A stretch of 64,000 bases of DNA from Isoptericola variabilis 225 (lineage in GTDB: Bacteria; Actinomycetota; Actinomycetes; Actinomycetales; Cellulomonadaceae): the NCBI RefSeq assembly GCF_000215105.1, contig NC_015588.1, positions 2,356,001 to 2,420,000 of the forward strand, read 5' to 3'. Of this stretch, positions 31,654 through 44,980 are shown piece by piece. A program made the translations under genes and the position numbers. Position 1 is the first letter of the stretch, and every line of letters begins with the position of its first letter. The notes beneath the pieces were generated by a model. It made no database searches. It had not been told where the DNA came from and saw nothing but the letters and a program-made list of their open reading frames with translations.

Positions 31654-33275
31654 GCGACACTTCCTTCCATGACGAGATCGAGCACGCCGTGCTCGTCGAT
31701 GTCCTGCGCGGGTGCGCGGTGCACCACGCGGCCTTCCGAGATGACGAGCACGTTGTCGGCGAGCCCGAGGACCTCCGGGATCTCGCTCGAGACGACGACG
31801 ACCGCATTGCCGGCGTCGGCGAGCTTGCGGATGAGCGCGTAGATCTCCGCCCGGGCGCCGACGTCGACGCCGCGCGACGGCTCGTCGAGCAGCAGCACGT
31901 CGCACCCGTGGACGAGCCAGCGTGCGAGCAGCGCCTTCTGCTGGTTGCCGCCCGACAGGGTCCGGGCGGCACGATCGACGCCGCGCGGGCGCAGGTCGAG
32001 CGCCTCGGCCTGCTCCTTGGCGGCGTTCCGCTCGGCGCGCTCGTCGAGCCAGCCGGCCGTGGCCATCCGCGCGAACGTCGAGAGCGTGATGTTCTTGTAG
32101 ACCGGCTCGTCGAGCAGGAGCCCCTGGCTCTTGCGCTCCTCGGGCGCCAGGCCGATGCCTGCCGCGACCGCGGACGGGACCGAGCCCGGGCGCAGCCGCT
32201 TGCCGTTGACGACGACGGTGCCGCCGGTCGCCTTGCGGGCGCCGTAGATCGTCTCGAGGATCTCCGAGCGCCCGGAGCCGACGAGGCCTGCGAGGCCGAC
32301 GATCTCGCCGGCCCGCACCTGGAACGAGACGTCCGAGAACGTGTCGTCGAGGGTCAGGCCGGTGACCTCGAGGCGCACCGGCGCGTCGTCGGGCACGCCC
32401 GGCCGCGCCGGGAACGCGTACTCGACCGTGCGCCCGGTCATGAGCTTGATGAGCTCGTGCGTGGGCGTCGTCGAGACCGGCAGGTTGCGACCCACGGTGC
32501 GCCCGTCCTTGAGGACGGTGATCCGGTCGCCGATGCGGCGGATCTCCTCGAGGCGGTGCGAGATGTAGACGATCGCGATGCCCTGCGCGGTGAGCTCGTC
32601 GACCACGCGGAAGAGGTTCTCGACCTCGCCCGCGTCGAGCACCGCGGAGGGCTCGTCCATGATGATGACGCGCGCGTCGTGCGACAGGGCGCGGGCCATC
32701 GAGACGATCTGCTTCCCGGCGGCGGACAGGCGCCCGACCTCCATGTGCGGCGAGATCTCCGGGTGACCCAGTCGCCGCATGAGCTCGCGCGTGCGCTTCG
32801 CGGCCTCGCGACGCTGCGTGAAGCCGCCTCTCGCGAGCTCGTGCCCCAGGTAGATGTTCTCCGCGACGGTGAGGCCGTCGACGACGTCGAGCTCCTGGTA
32901 CATCGTCGCCACGCCGTGCTTGAGCGCCGCGACGGGGTGGGGGATCGAGATCTCCTCGCCGTCGAGCAGGATGCGCCCGGCGGTGGGCTGGTGGGCGCCG
33001 GCGAGCACCTTGATGAGCGTCGACTTGCCGGCACCGTTCTGTCCGAGCAGGCAGTGCACCTCGCCGGGCAGGACGTCGAGGTCCACGCCGTCGAGCGCCT
33101 TCGCACCCGGGAAGTGCTTGACGATGCCCTCCATGCGCAGGAACGGCTCCTGCAGGGCGCCGTCGCGCGAGGGCGTGTCGGCGGGACGTTCGGTGGTGGA
33201 GGCGGCGGCAGGGTCGGTCGTGGGACCGGTGCCGTGCCGCGGCGTCGGGGCGTTGAGGGGGTCTGCATCGACCAT
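31650..33275 (-). CDS. Sugar ABC transporter ATP-binding protein (RbsA type), operon B
   Basis: 541 residues, tandem ATPase. Domain 1: Walker A GQNGAGKST, Walker B VIIMDEPSAVLD. Domain 2: altered Walker A GLVGSGRSEI, signature LSGGNQQKALLARWL, Walker B VLLLDEPSRGVD. About 45 Pro/Thr-rich residues precede the first domain. ATG 33275 is fixed by a TACTTT box 7 bases upstream, and the much longer open frame beyond it runs into the regulator gene on the other strand. First gene of operon B. Confidence 0.93.
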   Translation of the reverse strand: MVDADPLNAPTPRHGTGPTTDPAAASTTERPADTPSRDGALQEPFLRMEGIVKHFPGAKALDGVDLDVLPGEVHCLLGQNGAGKSTLIKVLAGAHQPTAGRILLDGEEISIPHPVAALKHGVATMYQELDVVDGLTVAENIYLGHELARGGFTQRREAAKRTRELMRRLGHPEISPHMEVGRLSAAGKQIVSMARALSHDARVIIMDEPSAVLDAGEVENLFRVVDELTAQGIAIVYISHRLEEIRRIGDRITVLKDGRTVGRNLPVSTTPTHELIKLMTGRTVEYAFPARPGVPDDAPVRLEVTGLTLDDTFSDVSFQVRAGEIVGLAGLVGSGRSEILETIYGARKATGGTVVVNGKRLRPGSVPSAVAAGIGLAPEERKSQGLLLDEPVYKNITLSTFARMATAGWLDERAERNAAKEQAEALDLRPRGVDRAARTLSGGNQQKALLARWLVHGCDVLLLDEPSRGVDVGARAEIYALIRKLADAGNAVVVVSSEIPEVLGLADNVLVISEGRVVHRAPAQDIDEHGVLDLVMEGSVA

Positions 33276-33282
33276 GCGCTCA

Positions 33283-33311
33283 AAAGTAGGCGGGCTTTTG
33301 ACGCGCGTCAA
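33283..33311 (-). promoter_or_regulatory. Operon B leaderless promoter
   Basis: -35 TTGACG (33306-33311), a 17-base spacer, -10 TACTTT (33283-33288), then 7 bases to ATG 33275. The -35 box is part of the palindromic operator, as at operon A. Confidence 0.75.
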
Positions 33312-33329
33312 GCAAAAGTTGCCCGCAAG
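33295..33329. promoter_or_regulatory. Candidate ROK operator, operon B/regulator copy
   Basis: Contains the perfect 14 bp palindrome TTGACGCGCGTCAA (33298-33311) and the flanking AGCAAAAGTTGCCCGC. It lies between operon B and the divergent ROK gene, 29 bases from the ROK ATG, so it could control both. It is the better palindrome of the two copies. Confidence 0.7.
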
Positions 33330-33357
33330 TTGGTGGAGGTCGTGGTTCACTAGTCTC

Positions 33358-34539
33358 ATGGAGGAACTGACCAAGTTCGCTCCGCGCCCCAACGGTGCGG
33401 GAGAGATGTTCCAGCTGCTCCGCGACGGCAGGCCCCGCACGCGCTCGGACCTCGCCGCGGCGACGGGACAGGCACGGTCGACGATCGCCGCGCGCATCGA
33501 CGCGCTCATGGCGGCCGGTCTCGTCGTGCCCGCGGGCGAGGCCAGCTCCACGGGCGGCCGCCCGCCCGCGACGTTCGCGTTCAACCCCGACGCCAAGGTC
33601 GTGCTCGCGGTGGACCTGGGAGCGACGCACGCGCACCTCGCCGTGACCGACCTCGCCTCGCGCGTGCTGGTCGAGACGGACCAGCTGCTGCCGATCGCGG
33701 AAGGGCCCGACGTCGTGCTCTCGTGGGTCAAGACGGCCGGCGACAAGCTCCTCGCGTCGGCCGAGCGCGAGCTCTCGGACCTCGCCGGCGTCGGCGTCGG
33801 CCTGCCGGGACCGGTCGAGCACTCGACGGGCCGCCCGATCAACCCGCCGATCATGCCCGCGTGGGACGACGTCGACGTGCCGGGCATCCTGCGGTCCCAC
33901 TTCAAGGCGCCCGTGCTCGTCGACAACGACGTGAACATCATGGCGCTGGGAGAGCACCGCGCGGCGTGGCAGGACGTCAACGACCTGTTCTTCCTCAAGG
34001 TCGCCACGGGCATCGGCGCCGGCATCATCGCCGACGGCGCGCTGCGCCGGGGCGCGCAGGGCGCCGCGGGCGACGTCGGCCACATCGCCGTGCCCGGGGC
34101 CGCCGCCGTCCAGTGCCGGTGCGGCAACGTCGGCTGCCTCGAGGCCGTCGCGAGCGGTCAGGCGATCGCCGCGACGCTCGCGGAGCAGGGCCTCGAGGCG
34201 CGCTCGAGCGCCGACGTCGTCACGCTCGTGCGGTCCGGCGAGCTGGCCGCGAGCACCGCGGTGCGCCAGGCCGGCCGGGACATCGGAGCCGTGCTGGCGG
34301 CGTGCGTGAGCATGCTCAACCCGTCGATCGTCGCCATCGGCGGCATCGTCGCCGAGGCCGGGGAGCACCTCATCGCGGGCATCCGCGAGGTCGTGTACCA
34401 GCGGTCGCTGCCGCTGGCGACGCAGCACCTGCGCATCGTCACGTCGCAGACGCGCGGCGAGGCCGGCGTGCTGGGTGCGAGCGCCATGGCCGTCGACCAC
34501 GTGCTGTCGCCCGAGGCGATCGACGCGTTCGTCGCGTGA
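33358..34539 (+). CDS. ROK-family transcriptional regulator
   Basis: 393 residues. A winged-helix DNA-binding domain (about 15-75, RTRSDLAAATGQARSTIAAR) precedes a ROK sugar-kinase-like domain. The latter has the phosphate-binding VLAVDLGATHAHLAV, a catalytic-type Asp in VLVDNDVNIMALGEH, GIGAGIIADG, and the zinc site CRCGNVGCLE (Cys253, 255, 260) preceded by GHIAVPG. The ATG at 33358 is the first that gives an N-terminus of family length. It is divergent from operon B across the shared operator and is the obvious candidate repressor of both sugar operons, released by a sugar or keto-sugar inducer. This role is inferred from position. Confidence 0.92.
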   Translation: MEELTKFAPRPNGAGEMFQLLRDGRPRTRSDLAAATGQARSTIAARIDALMAAGLVVPAGEASSTGGRPPATFAFNPDAKVVLAVDLGATHAHLAVTDLASRVLVETDQLLPIAEGPDVVLSWVKTAGDKLLASAERELSDLAGVGVGLPGPVEHSTGRPINPPIMPAWDDVDVPGILRSHFKAPVLVDNDVNIMALGEHRAAWQDVNDLFFLKVATGIGAGIIADGALRRGAQGAAGDVGHIAVPGAAAVQCRCGNVGCLEAVASGQAIAATLAEQGLEARSSADVVTLVRSGELAASTAVRQAGRDIGAVLAACVSMLNPSIVAIGGIVAEAGEHLIAGIREVVYQRSLPLATQHLRIVTSQTRGEAGVLGASAMAVDHVLSPEAIDAFVA

Positions 34540-34619
34540 CCGCCCGCCGGAAGGCTGTTGACGCGGCCCCCGGGTGGGTACAGCATCGTCTCGACGACGA
34601 CCGACGCCGGGGAGGGTCC

Positions 34620-35285
34620 ATGTCAGGTCCGGAACGCCGTGTCCTGGTGGTGCAGGGGGGCTGGGAGGGGCACGCGCCCCTCGAGGCGACGGAGCTCTTC
34701 CTCCCGTTCCTCAAGGAGTCGGGCTTCGACGTCACGGTGACCGACAGCCTCGAGGTCTACGCCGACCAGGACTACATGTCGCGAGTCGACCTCGTGGTCC
34801 AGTGCTGGACGATGGGCGACATCCTGCCCGACGAGATGCGCGGGCTGCGGACCGCCGTCGCGAACGGCACCGGCCTCGCGGGGTGGCACGGCGGGATCGT
34901 CGACTCCTTCCGCATCGCCACCGACTACCTGCAGATGACCGGCGGCCAGTTCGCCGCCCACGCGCACGACATCATCGACCACACCGTCGAGATCGTGCCC
35001 GAGCGCGCCGACCACCCGATCGTCGCCGGGCTCGGCGACTTCGCCCTGCACTCCGAGCAGTACTGGGTGCTCACCGACGCGTACAGCGACGTGCTCGCCA
35101 CCACGACGATCCACCCGCGCGAGGGTGACCCGTGGCACGAGCCCGTCACCGTCCCCGCGGTCTGGACGCGACGCTGGGGCGCCGGCAAGGTCTTCGTCTG
35201 CACCACCGGGCACCAGCTCGCCGACCTTGAGGTGCCCCAGGTCCGCACGCTCGTCGAGCGCGGGATGCTCTGGGCGAGCCGCTGA
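34620..35285 (+). CDS. Cytosolic ThuA-like protein
   Basis: 221 residues, a single ThuA domain (RRVLVVQGGWEGHAPLEATE, ADQDYMSRVDLVVQCW, GLAGWHGGIVDSF, HPIVAGLGDF, GKVFVCTTGHQLADL). There is no signal peptide, unlike the ThuA domains of the two giant proteins. The ATG at 34620 has GGAGG 6 bases upstream. It follows the ROK gene by 80 bases and is probably co-transcribed with it. In rhizobia ThuA acts with ThuB in the 3-keto route for trehalose and related disaccharides. Its end lies 1 base from the convergent ligA end. Confidence 0.88.
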   Translation: MSGPERRVLVVQGGWEGHAPLEATELFLPFLKESGFDVTVTDSLEVYADQDYMSRVDLVVQCWTMGDILPDEMRGLRTAVANGTGLAGWHGGIVDSFRIATDYLQMTGGQFAAHAHDIIDHTVEIVPERADHPIVAGLGDFALHSEQYWVLTDAYSDVLATTTIHPREGDPWHEPVTVPAVWTRRWGAGKVFVCTTGHQLADLEVPQVRTLVERGMLWASR

Positions 35286-35286
35286 C

Positions 35287-39960
<4,674 letters not shown>

Positions 39961-39969
39961 GCCGCTCGC

Positions 39970-42447
39970 TCAGGAGTGGGGCACGCGGGCGGTGATGAGC
40001 GTGCCGTCCTCGCGGCGGTTGCCCGACAGCGCCCGCAGGCCCGGCACGCCCGTCCGCACCGGGCCGTGCCCGTCGAGCGCGACGCGGGTCGTCTCGCCCG
40101 GGACCACCTTGACGAGCTCGCCACGCACGCCGACCTGGGCGCCCTCGCCGGTCTCGGCCTCGAACTCCAGGGCGTCGCGCAGCACCGTCACGCGCAGCCG
40201 CGAGCCGTGCCACGCGACGCGGAAGGTCAGGGACTCCCATCCCTCGGGCAGGCGCGGGTCGAACGTCAGCAGGCCCTCGTAGTCGCGCATGCCGCCGAAC
40301 CCGTACGCGAGCGCCGACCACGTGCCGCCCGCCGAGGCGACGTGCACGCCGTCGGTCGCGTTGGCGTGGAGGTTGGCCAGGTCGACGAACAGCGCCGAGA
40401 GGAAGTACTCCATCGCGAGCTCGTGGTAGCCCACCTCGGCGGCGACGATCGACTGCACGACGCCCGAGAGCGTCGAGTCGCCGGTCGTCAGCGGGTCGTA
40501 GTACTCGAAGTCGGCGAGCTTCTCCTTCTCCGTGAACTCGTGGCCCTGGAGGAACAGCGCGAGCACGACGTCGGCCTGCTTGAGCACCTGGTACCGGTAG
40601 ATGACGAGCGGGTGGTAGTGCAGCAGCAGGGGCCGCTTCTCGGGCGGCGTCGCCGCGAGGTCCCAGATCTCGCGGTCGAGGAAGTGCGCGTCCTGGGGGT
40701 GGATCCCGATCGCCTCGTTGTACGGGATCGTCATGTGGTCGGCCGCGTGGCGCCAGTGCTCCACCTCGTCCTCGTCGAGGCCGAGACGGTCCGTCATGAG
40801 CCGGTGGTCCTCCGGGTACGCCTCCCGGAGCCGCTCGACCGCGGCCACGGCCGCCCGCAGGTTGAAGCGGGCCATGACGTTGGTGAACAGGTTGTCGTTG
40901 ACGACCGTCGTGTACTCGTCGGGGCCCGTGACGCCGTGGATGTGGAAGTTGTCGTCGCCGTTGGCGCGCCAGAAGCCGAGGTCGGCCCACATGCGCGCCG
41001 TCTCGACCAGCACGTCGATCGCCTCGCGGCGCAGGAAGTCCTCGTCGCCCGTCGCGCGGACGTACTGCACGAGCGCGTACGCGATGTCGGCGTCGATGTG
41101 GTACTGCGCCGTGCCGGCGGCGTAGTACGCCGACGCCTCCTCGCCGTTGATGGTCCGCCAGGGGAACAGCGCGCCCTTCTGCGACAGGTCGCGTGCCCGC
41201 CGTCGGGCCGCCTCGAGCATCTGGTAGCGGAAGCGCAGCGCGTTGCGCGCGTACCGCGGGCTCGAGTACGTGAGGAACGGCAGGACGTAGATCTCGGTGT
41301 CCCAGAAGTAGTGCCCGCCGTACCCGGTCCCGGTCACCCCCTTGGCCGGCACCCCGTTGCCCTCCGCGCGCGCGGTCGCCTGCGCGAGCTGGAAGAGGTT
41401 CCACCGCACCGCCTGCTGGATCTCCGGGCGCCCCGGGATCTCGACGTCGGAGCGTGCCCAGAAGTCGTCGAGCCACGCGCGCTGCTTGGCGAACTGGGCA
41501 CCGACGCCCTGGGCGCGGACGCGGTCGAGCGTGCGGCGGCAGCGGTCGACGAGCTCGCGGCTGGGCACCCCGCGCGACGTGTGGTAGGCCACGACCTTCG
41601 TGAGGCGCACCGGCCGGCCGGGCTCCGCCTGGACCCGGAAGACGTGCTTGGCGAGGTCCGGGTCCTCCTGGTGGCGCACCTCCCACTCGTTGTCGGTGGT
41701 GAGCTGGTGGTCGGCCGCCACGGCGAGCGTCATGCCCGAGTTCGTGCACTTGTACGCCAGGACGAGACGGTTGTCGTCGCCCCACTGCGTCTGCGGCTGC
41801 AGCACGCGCTCGGAGAACTGGTTTGCCTTGCGCGGGTCGAAGCCCTCGCCCATCGCGGCGGACGGCACATGGTACTCGTCCTGGCCGTCCTGCCGGTTGA
41901 GGATCTGCGACGAGATCGCGATCGGGGCGGCGGCGTCGAGCATCTCGACCTCGAACGTCATCACGGCGAGGTGCCGCTCGACGAACGAGACCATGCGCTC
42001 CGTGCGCAGCCGCACGGCCTTGCCGCTCGGGGTCCGCCACGTGATGTCGCGGCGCAGCACGCCGTCGCGCAGGTCGAGCGAGCGCTCGTAGCTGCACAGG
42101 TCGGCGACCGTGAGCAGCAGCGGCTCGTCGTCGACGTAGAGCCGGATCACCTTCGTGTCGGGGACGTTGACGATCGTCTGCCCGACGCGGGCGAAGCCGT
42201 AGGCCTCCTCGGGGTGACGGATGGGCCACGTCTCGTGGAAGCCGTTGATGAACGTCCCGTGCGTGTGCGAGTCACGCCCCTCCTCGACGTTGCCGCGCAT
42301 GCCGAGGTAGCCGTTGCCGACCGCGAAGAGCGACTCGGTCACGCCCAGGTCCTTGACCGAGTACCGCTTCTCGACGAGCCGCCACTCCTCGGCGGGGAAC
42401 CGGCTGCGGTCGACCGTGCTGCGCTCGTCCTTCGTCCGGCGGATCAT
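39970..42447 (-). CDS. Glycoside hydrolase family 65 disaccharide phosphorylase
   Basis: 825 residues. The N-terminal beta-sandwich begins VEKRYSVKDLGVTESLFAVGN and NGYLGMRGN, then an (alpha/alpha)6 barrel with Glu511 in GVTGPDEYTTVVNDNLF as the general acid, and phosphate-site segments around HYHPLVIYRYQVLKQADVV. Such enzymes phosphorolyse maltose, trehalose, kojibiose or nigerose to beta-glucose 1-phosphate and glucose. The substrate cannot be told by eye. The ATG at 42447 overlaps the stop of the beta-phosphoglucomutase gene by 4 bases, the classical pair that feeds glucose 6-phosphate into glycolysis. Confidence 0.93.
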   Translation of the reverse strand: MIRRTKDERSTVDRSRFPAEEWRLVEKRYSVKDLGVTESLFAVGNGYLGMRGNVEEGRDSHTHGTFINGFHETWPIRHPEEAYGFARVGQTIVNVPDTKVIRLYVDDEPLLLTVADLCSYERSLDLRDGVLRRDITWRTPSGKAVRLRTERMVSFVERHLAVMTFEVEMLDAAAPIAISSQILNRQDGQDEYHVPSAAMGEGFDPRKANQFSERVLQPQTQWGDDNRLVLAYKCTNSGMTLAVAADHQLTTDNEWEVRHQEDPDLAKHVFRVQAEPGRPVRLTKVVAYHTSRGVPSRELVDRCRRTLDRVRAQGVGAQFAKQRAWLDDFWARSDVEIPGRPEIQQAVRWNLFQLAQATARAEGNGVPAKGVTGTGYGGHYFWDTEIYVLPFLTYSSPRYARNALRFRYQMLEAARRRARDLSQKGALFPWRTINGEEASAYYAAGTAQYHIDADIAYALVQYVRATGDEDFLRREAIDVLVETARMWADLGFWRANGDDNFHIHGVTGPDEYTTVVNDNLFTNVMARFNLRAAVAAVERLREAYPEDHRLMTDRLGLDEDEVEHWRHAADHMTIPYNEAIGIHPQDAHFLDREIWDLAATPPEKRPLLLHYHPLVIYRYQVLKQADVVLALFLQGHEFTEKEKLADFEYYDPLTTGDSTLSGVVQSIVAAEVGYHELAMEYFLSALFVDLANLHANATDGVHVASAGGTWSALAYGFGGMRDYEGLLTFDPRLPEGWESLTFRVAWHGSRLRVTVLRDALEFEAETGEGAQVGVRGELVKVVPGETTRVALDGHGPVRTGVPGLRALSGNRREDGTLITARVPHS

Positions 42448-43184
42448 GCCCGGCCCTCCCCCGCGGCGTGGTCGAGCACGCTCGCGTCGAGCTCGTCCAG
42501 GTCGGTGACGACGACGTCGGCCCCGTGCTCCCGCAGCGCCTGCGCCCCGACGCCGCGGTCGACGCCGACGACGAGCCCGAAGCCTCCGGCGCGGCCCGCG
42601 GCGACGCCCGAGACGGCGTCCTCGACGACGACGGCCTGGCCGGCCGGGACGCCGACGAGCTCGGCGGCGCGCACGTAGGTGTCGGGGGCGGGCTTGCCCG
42701 CGAGCCGCTCGCGCGCGGCGACGTTGCCGTCGACGACGACCTCGAACCGGTCGGCGAGCCCCGCCGCGGCGAGCACCGTGGGGGTGTTCCGCGACGACGA
42801 CACGACGGCGACCCGCGCGCCCGCCGCGGTCACGGCGTCGAGGAACCGGACCGAGCCCGGGTACGGCTCGATCCCCTCCTCGGCGAACATCCGGTTGACG
42901 ATCTCGTCCTTGCGGTTGCCGAGCGCGCACACCGACCCGTCGCCGGGCGCGTCGTCGGGCGAGCCCCACGGCAGCTCGACCCCGCGCGACGCGACGAACG
43001 CGGCGACCCCGTCGTAGCGGGGGCGGCCGTCGACGTGCGCGAAGTAGTCGGCGTCGGTGTAGGGGGCGACGCCCTGCTGGGAGCACCACGGCGCGAAGAG
43101 GCGCTCCCACGCACGCATGTGGAGCGCGGCAGTCGGGGTCAGGACGCCGTCGAGGTCGAACAGGACGGCTCGCAGCCCTGGCAT
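42444..43184 (-). CDS. Beta-phosphoglucomutase family HAD phosphatase
   Basis: 246 residues, HAD superfamily. Motif I is VLFDLDGVLTPTAALHMRAW, where both Asp residues are catalytic. Motif II is in VAVVSSSRNTPTVL, the Lys motif is LAGKPAPDTYVRAAE, and motif IV is VVVEDAVSGVAAG. The ATG at 43184 has AAGGA 7 bases upstream. It converts beta-glucose 1-phosphate from the adjoining GH65 phosphorylase to glucose 6-phosphate. Confidence 0.93.
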   Translation of the reverse strand: MPGLRAVLFDLDGVLTPTAALHMRAWERLFAPWCSQQGVAPYTDADYFAHVDGRPRYDGVAAFVASRGVELPWGSPDDAPGDGSVCALGNRKDEIVNRMFAEEGIEPYPGSVRFLDAVTAAGARVAVVSSSRNTPTVLAAAGLADRFEVVVDGNVAARERLAGKPAPDTYVRAAELVGVPAGQAVVVEDAVSGVAAGRAGGFGLVVGVDRGVGAQALREHGADVVVTDLDELDASVLDHAAGEGRA

Positions 43185-43281
43185 GGGTGTCCTTCCGTAC
43201 GGTGTCCGGGTCGGGAACGCACCCCGGCCCACGGCCGCGAACCAGGCTACGCCCGGGGACCCGTGCGGGGAAACGCTGAGG

Positions 43282-44310
43282 TCAGGCCGTCGCGCGCTCG
43301 GCGAGGACCTCGGCGACGCGGCCGAGGTTGGCCAGCTCGGCGCGGTGCTCGTCGGTGCTCGCGAGCGCCGCGCGCGGGGACGCGAGGAGCGTCACCCCGT
43401 CGAGCCCGGACGCCGGCAGCCCGACCCGGCGCCACGGCTCGGCGACGAGCGACACGAGCTCCCCGAGCTGCGGCCCGGAGCACTGCGACACCGTGGCGGG
43501 CGGCAACCCGGCCCAGAGGCCGAGCCCGCGCTCGGTCGCGCGCGCGACGAGCTCCCACGCACGCTCGTTCCACCCGACGGCCCCGACGTCGAGGCCGAAC
43601 GCGTCGGCGCCGGCGAGCGCGACCGGCGGGATCCCGACCCACGTGGAGCCGAGGTGCACGACGACGGAGGCACCGGCGTCGTGCACCGCGTCGACCACCG
43701 GGCGCAGGCCGTCGACGACCTCGGGGCCCGGGACCGCACGGATCCGCGAGAAACCCGAGAAGGTGGGCAGCACGCCCGCGTGCACCTGGCCCAGCAGCGG
43801 CTCGGCGAGCTGCACGACGACGTCGGCGCCCGGCACCTGCTCGCGCACCTCGGCGACGTGGCCGCGCACCCCCTCGGCGAGCGCGAGCGCGAGGTCGCGG
43901 CGCGCGCCGTGGTCCGCCAGGACGCGGTCGCCGCGGGCGGCCCACAGCTCGGCCGCGAGCGTCCACGGGCCGGTGACCTCGACCGCGAGCGGACCGGCGT
44001 ACCCGACGGCGGCGACGGCGAGCGCCGCGAGGTCCTCGCGGCGCAGCGTCTCGGCGCGGCGCTCGTCGTGGCCAGGTCGGTCGGCGAGCTTCCAGCCGTG
44101 CGGCCCGAGCTCGACCGGCAGCTCCTCGAGCAGCGCCGCCGCGCGACCGACCGGGTCCGCGCCCGGACCCCGTGCCGTGAGCTGCACGAGGAAGGGGACG
44201 GCGTCCACGCCGGTCGGCAGCGCGGCCAGGTCGCCGAGCACCGTCTGCTGCGCCTCGAGCACGTCCCGCTCGCCCCCGGGCCACGGGCCGTGGCCGCTCA
44301 CCGCCGTCAT
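43282..44310 (-). CDS. MetE-like (vitamin B12-independent methionine synthase C-terminal-like) protein
   Basis: 342 residues. The barrel resembles the catalytic half of MetE/UROD-like methyltransferases, with PFLVQLTARGPGADPVGRAA at the start, VEVTGPWTLAAELWAARGD, VVVHLGSTWVG and GLWAGLPPATVSQCSGPQ. Zinc-ligand order (His...Cys...Glu...Cys of real MetE) is not clear, so methionine synthase activity is doubtful. Actinobacteria conserve this gene between mnmA and ligA. Here the GH65 pair and the peptidase lie between it and ligA. The ATG at 44310 has GAGG upstream. Confidence 0.8.
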   Translation of the reverse strand: MTAVSGHGPWPGGERDVLEAQQTVLGDLAALPTGVDAVPFLVQLTARGPGADPVGRAAALLEELPVELGPHGWKLADRPGHDERRAETLRREDLAALAVAAVGYAGPLAVEVTGPWTLAAELWAARGDRVLADHGARRDLALALAEGVRGHVAEVREQVPGADVVVQLAEPLLGQVHAGVLPTFSGFSRIRAVPGPEVVDGLRPVVDAVHDAGASVVVHLGSTWVGIPPVALAGADAFGLDVGAVGWNERAWELVARATERGLGLWAGLPPATVSQCSGPQLGELVSLVAEPWRRVGLPASGLDGVTLLASPRAALASTDEHRAELANLGRVAEVLAERATA

Positions 44311-44433
44311 GCGTCCTCGCTCTCTGGGCCCGTCACGTCACGGACGGCCCGGTCGTCGCTCTCTAGTCCACGGAGGGCCACCGCCGGCCTGCCCTCGTCA
44401 TCGAGAGCACGGTAGCCCGACGAAGGAGTCCTC

Positions 44434-44970
44434 ATGCCCGTGCTCACCCGATCGCCCCGTGCGGTCCGCGCCCCGTCCGCCGCGCGCGCCGCGCGGAACG
44501 GCTCGCCCGCCGGCTCGCGCGACGGCTCGTCGAACGGCACGGCGGTCGCCGCCGCGCCCGCGGCCAACAAGGCCACCGCGATCCGCGTCCACGCGCACGC
44601 CGTGCCCGCCCGGCAGGACGCCGTGCTGCGCGAGCTGCTCGCGCCGGAGTTCCGCAACCACGACGCGCTCCACGGCTGCGAGGGCGGGCTGCAGGCGTTC
44701 CTCGCCGAGGTGCGCTGGTTCGACGACGCGTTCAGCGACCAGCAGGTGCGCGTGCTGCACGCCGTCGCCGAGGGCGACCTGGTGGCGCTGCACGTCGAGC
44801 TGACTGCCCGGCACACGGGCTTCTTCTGCGGCATCGCGCCGTCGGGCCGGCGCTTCACGGTGCGCGAGATGCACATGGTGCGGTTCGCGGCCGGGCGCGA
44901 GGCCGAGCACTGGGCCGTGCGCGACGAGGCCGCGCTCCACAGGACGCTGCGCGGGCTCGCGACCGCGTGA
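44434..44970 (+). CDS. SnoaL-like (NTF2 fold) protein
   Basis: 178 residues. The first 48 residues are Ala/Arg/Ser-rich and look disordered. After that a SnoaL-type alpha+beta barrel is visible (LRELLAPEFRNHDALHGCEG, WFDDAFSDQQVRVLHAVAEG, GFFCGIAPSGRRFTVREMHM, VRFAAGREAEHWAVRDEAAL). The family includes polyketide cyclases and many proteins of unknown use. The ATG at 44434 has AAGGAG 6 bases upstream. It is divergent from the MetE-like gene and convergent with mnmA. Confidence 0.8.
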   Translation: MPVLTRSPRAVRAPSAARAARNGSPAGSRDGSSNGTAVAAAPAANKATAIRVHAHAVPARQDAVLRELLAPEFRNHDALHGCEGGLQAFLAEVRWFDDAFSDQQVRVLHAVAEGDLVALHVELTARHTGFFCGIAPSGRRFTVREMHMVRFAAGREAEHWAVRDEAALHRTLRGLATA

Positions 44971-44980
44971 GCCGCCGTGA

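Noticed and set aside
33345-33357. TAGTCT directly before the ROK start as a -10 box
   Set aside because: It ends one base before the ATG, too close for a leaderless start; the ROK promoter remains unidentified.
33650-34500. Extension of the operon B ATPase frame across the regulator gene to 34127
   Set aside because: The added N-terminus is antisense to the well-supported ROK gene; promoter and operator fix the start at 33275.
34557-34590. TTGACG...TACAGC upstream of the small ThuA gene as a promoter
   Set aside because: The spacer is only 15 bases and there is no match to the operator palindrome, so it is too weak to annotate.
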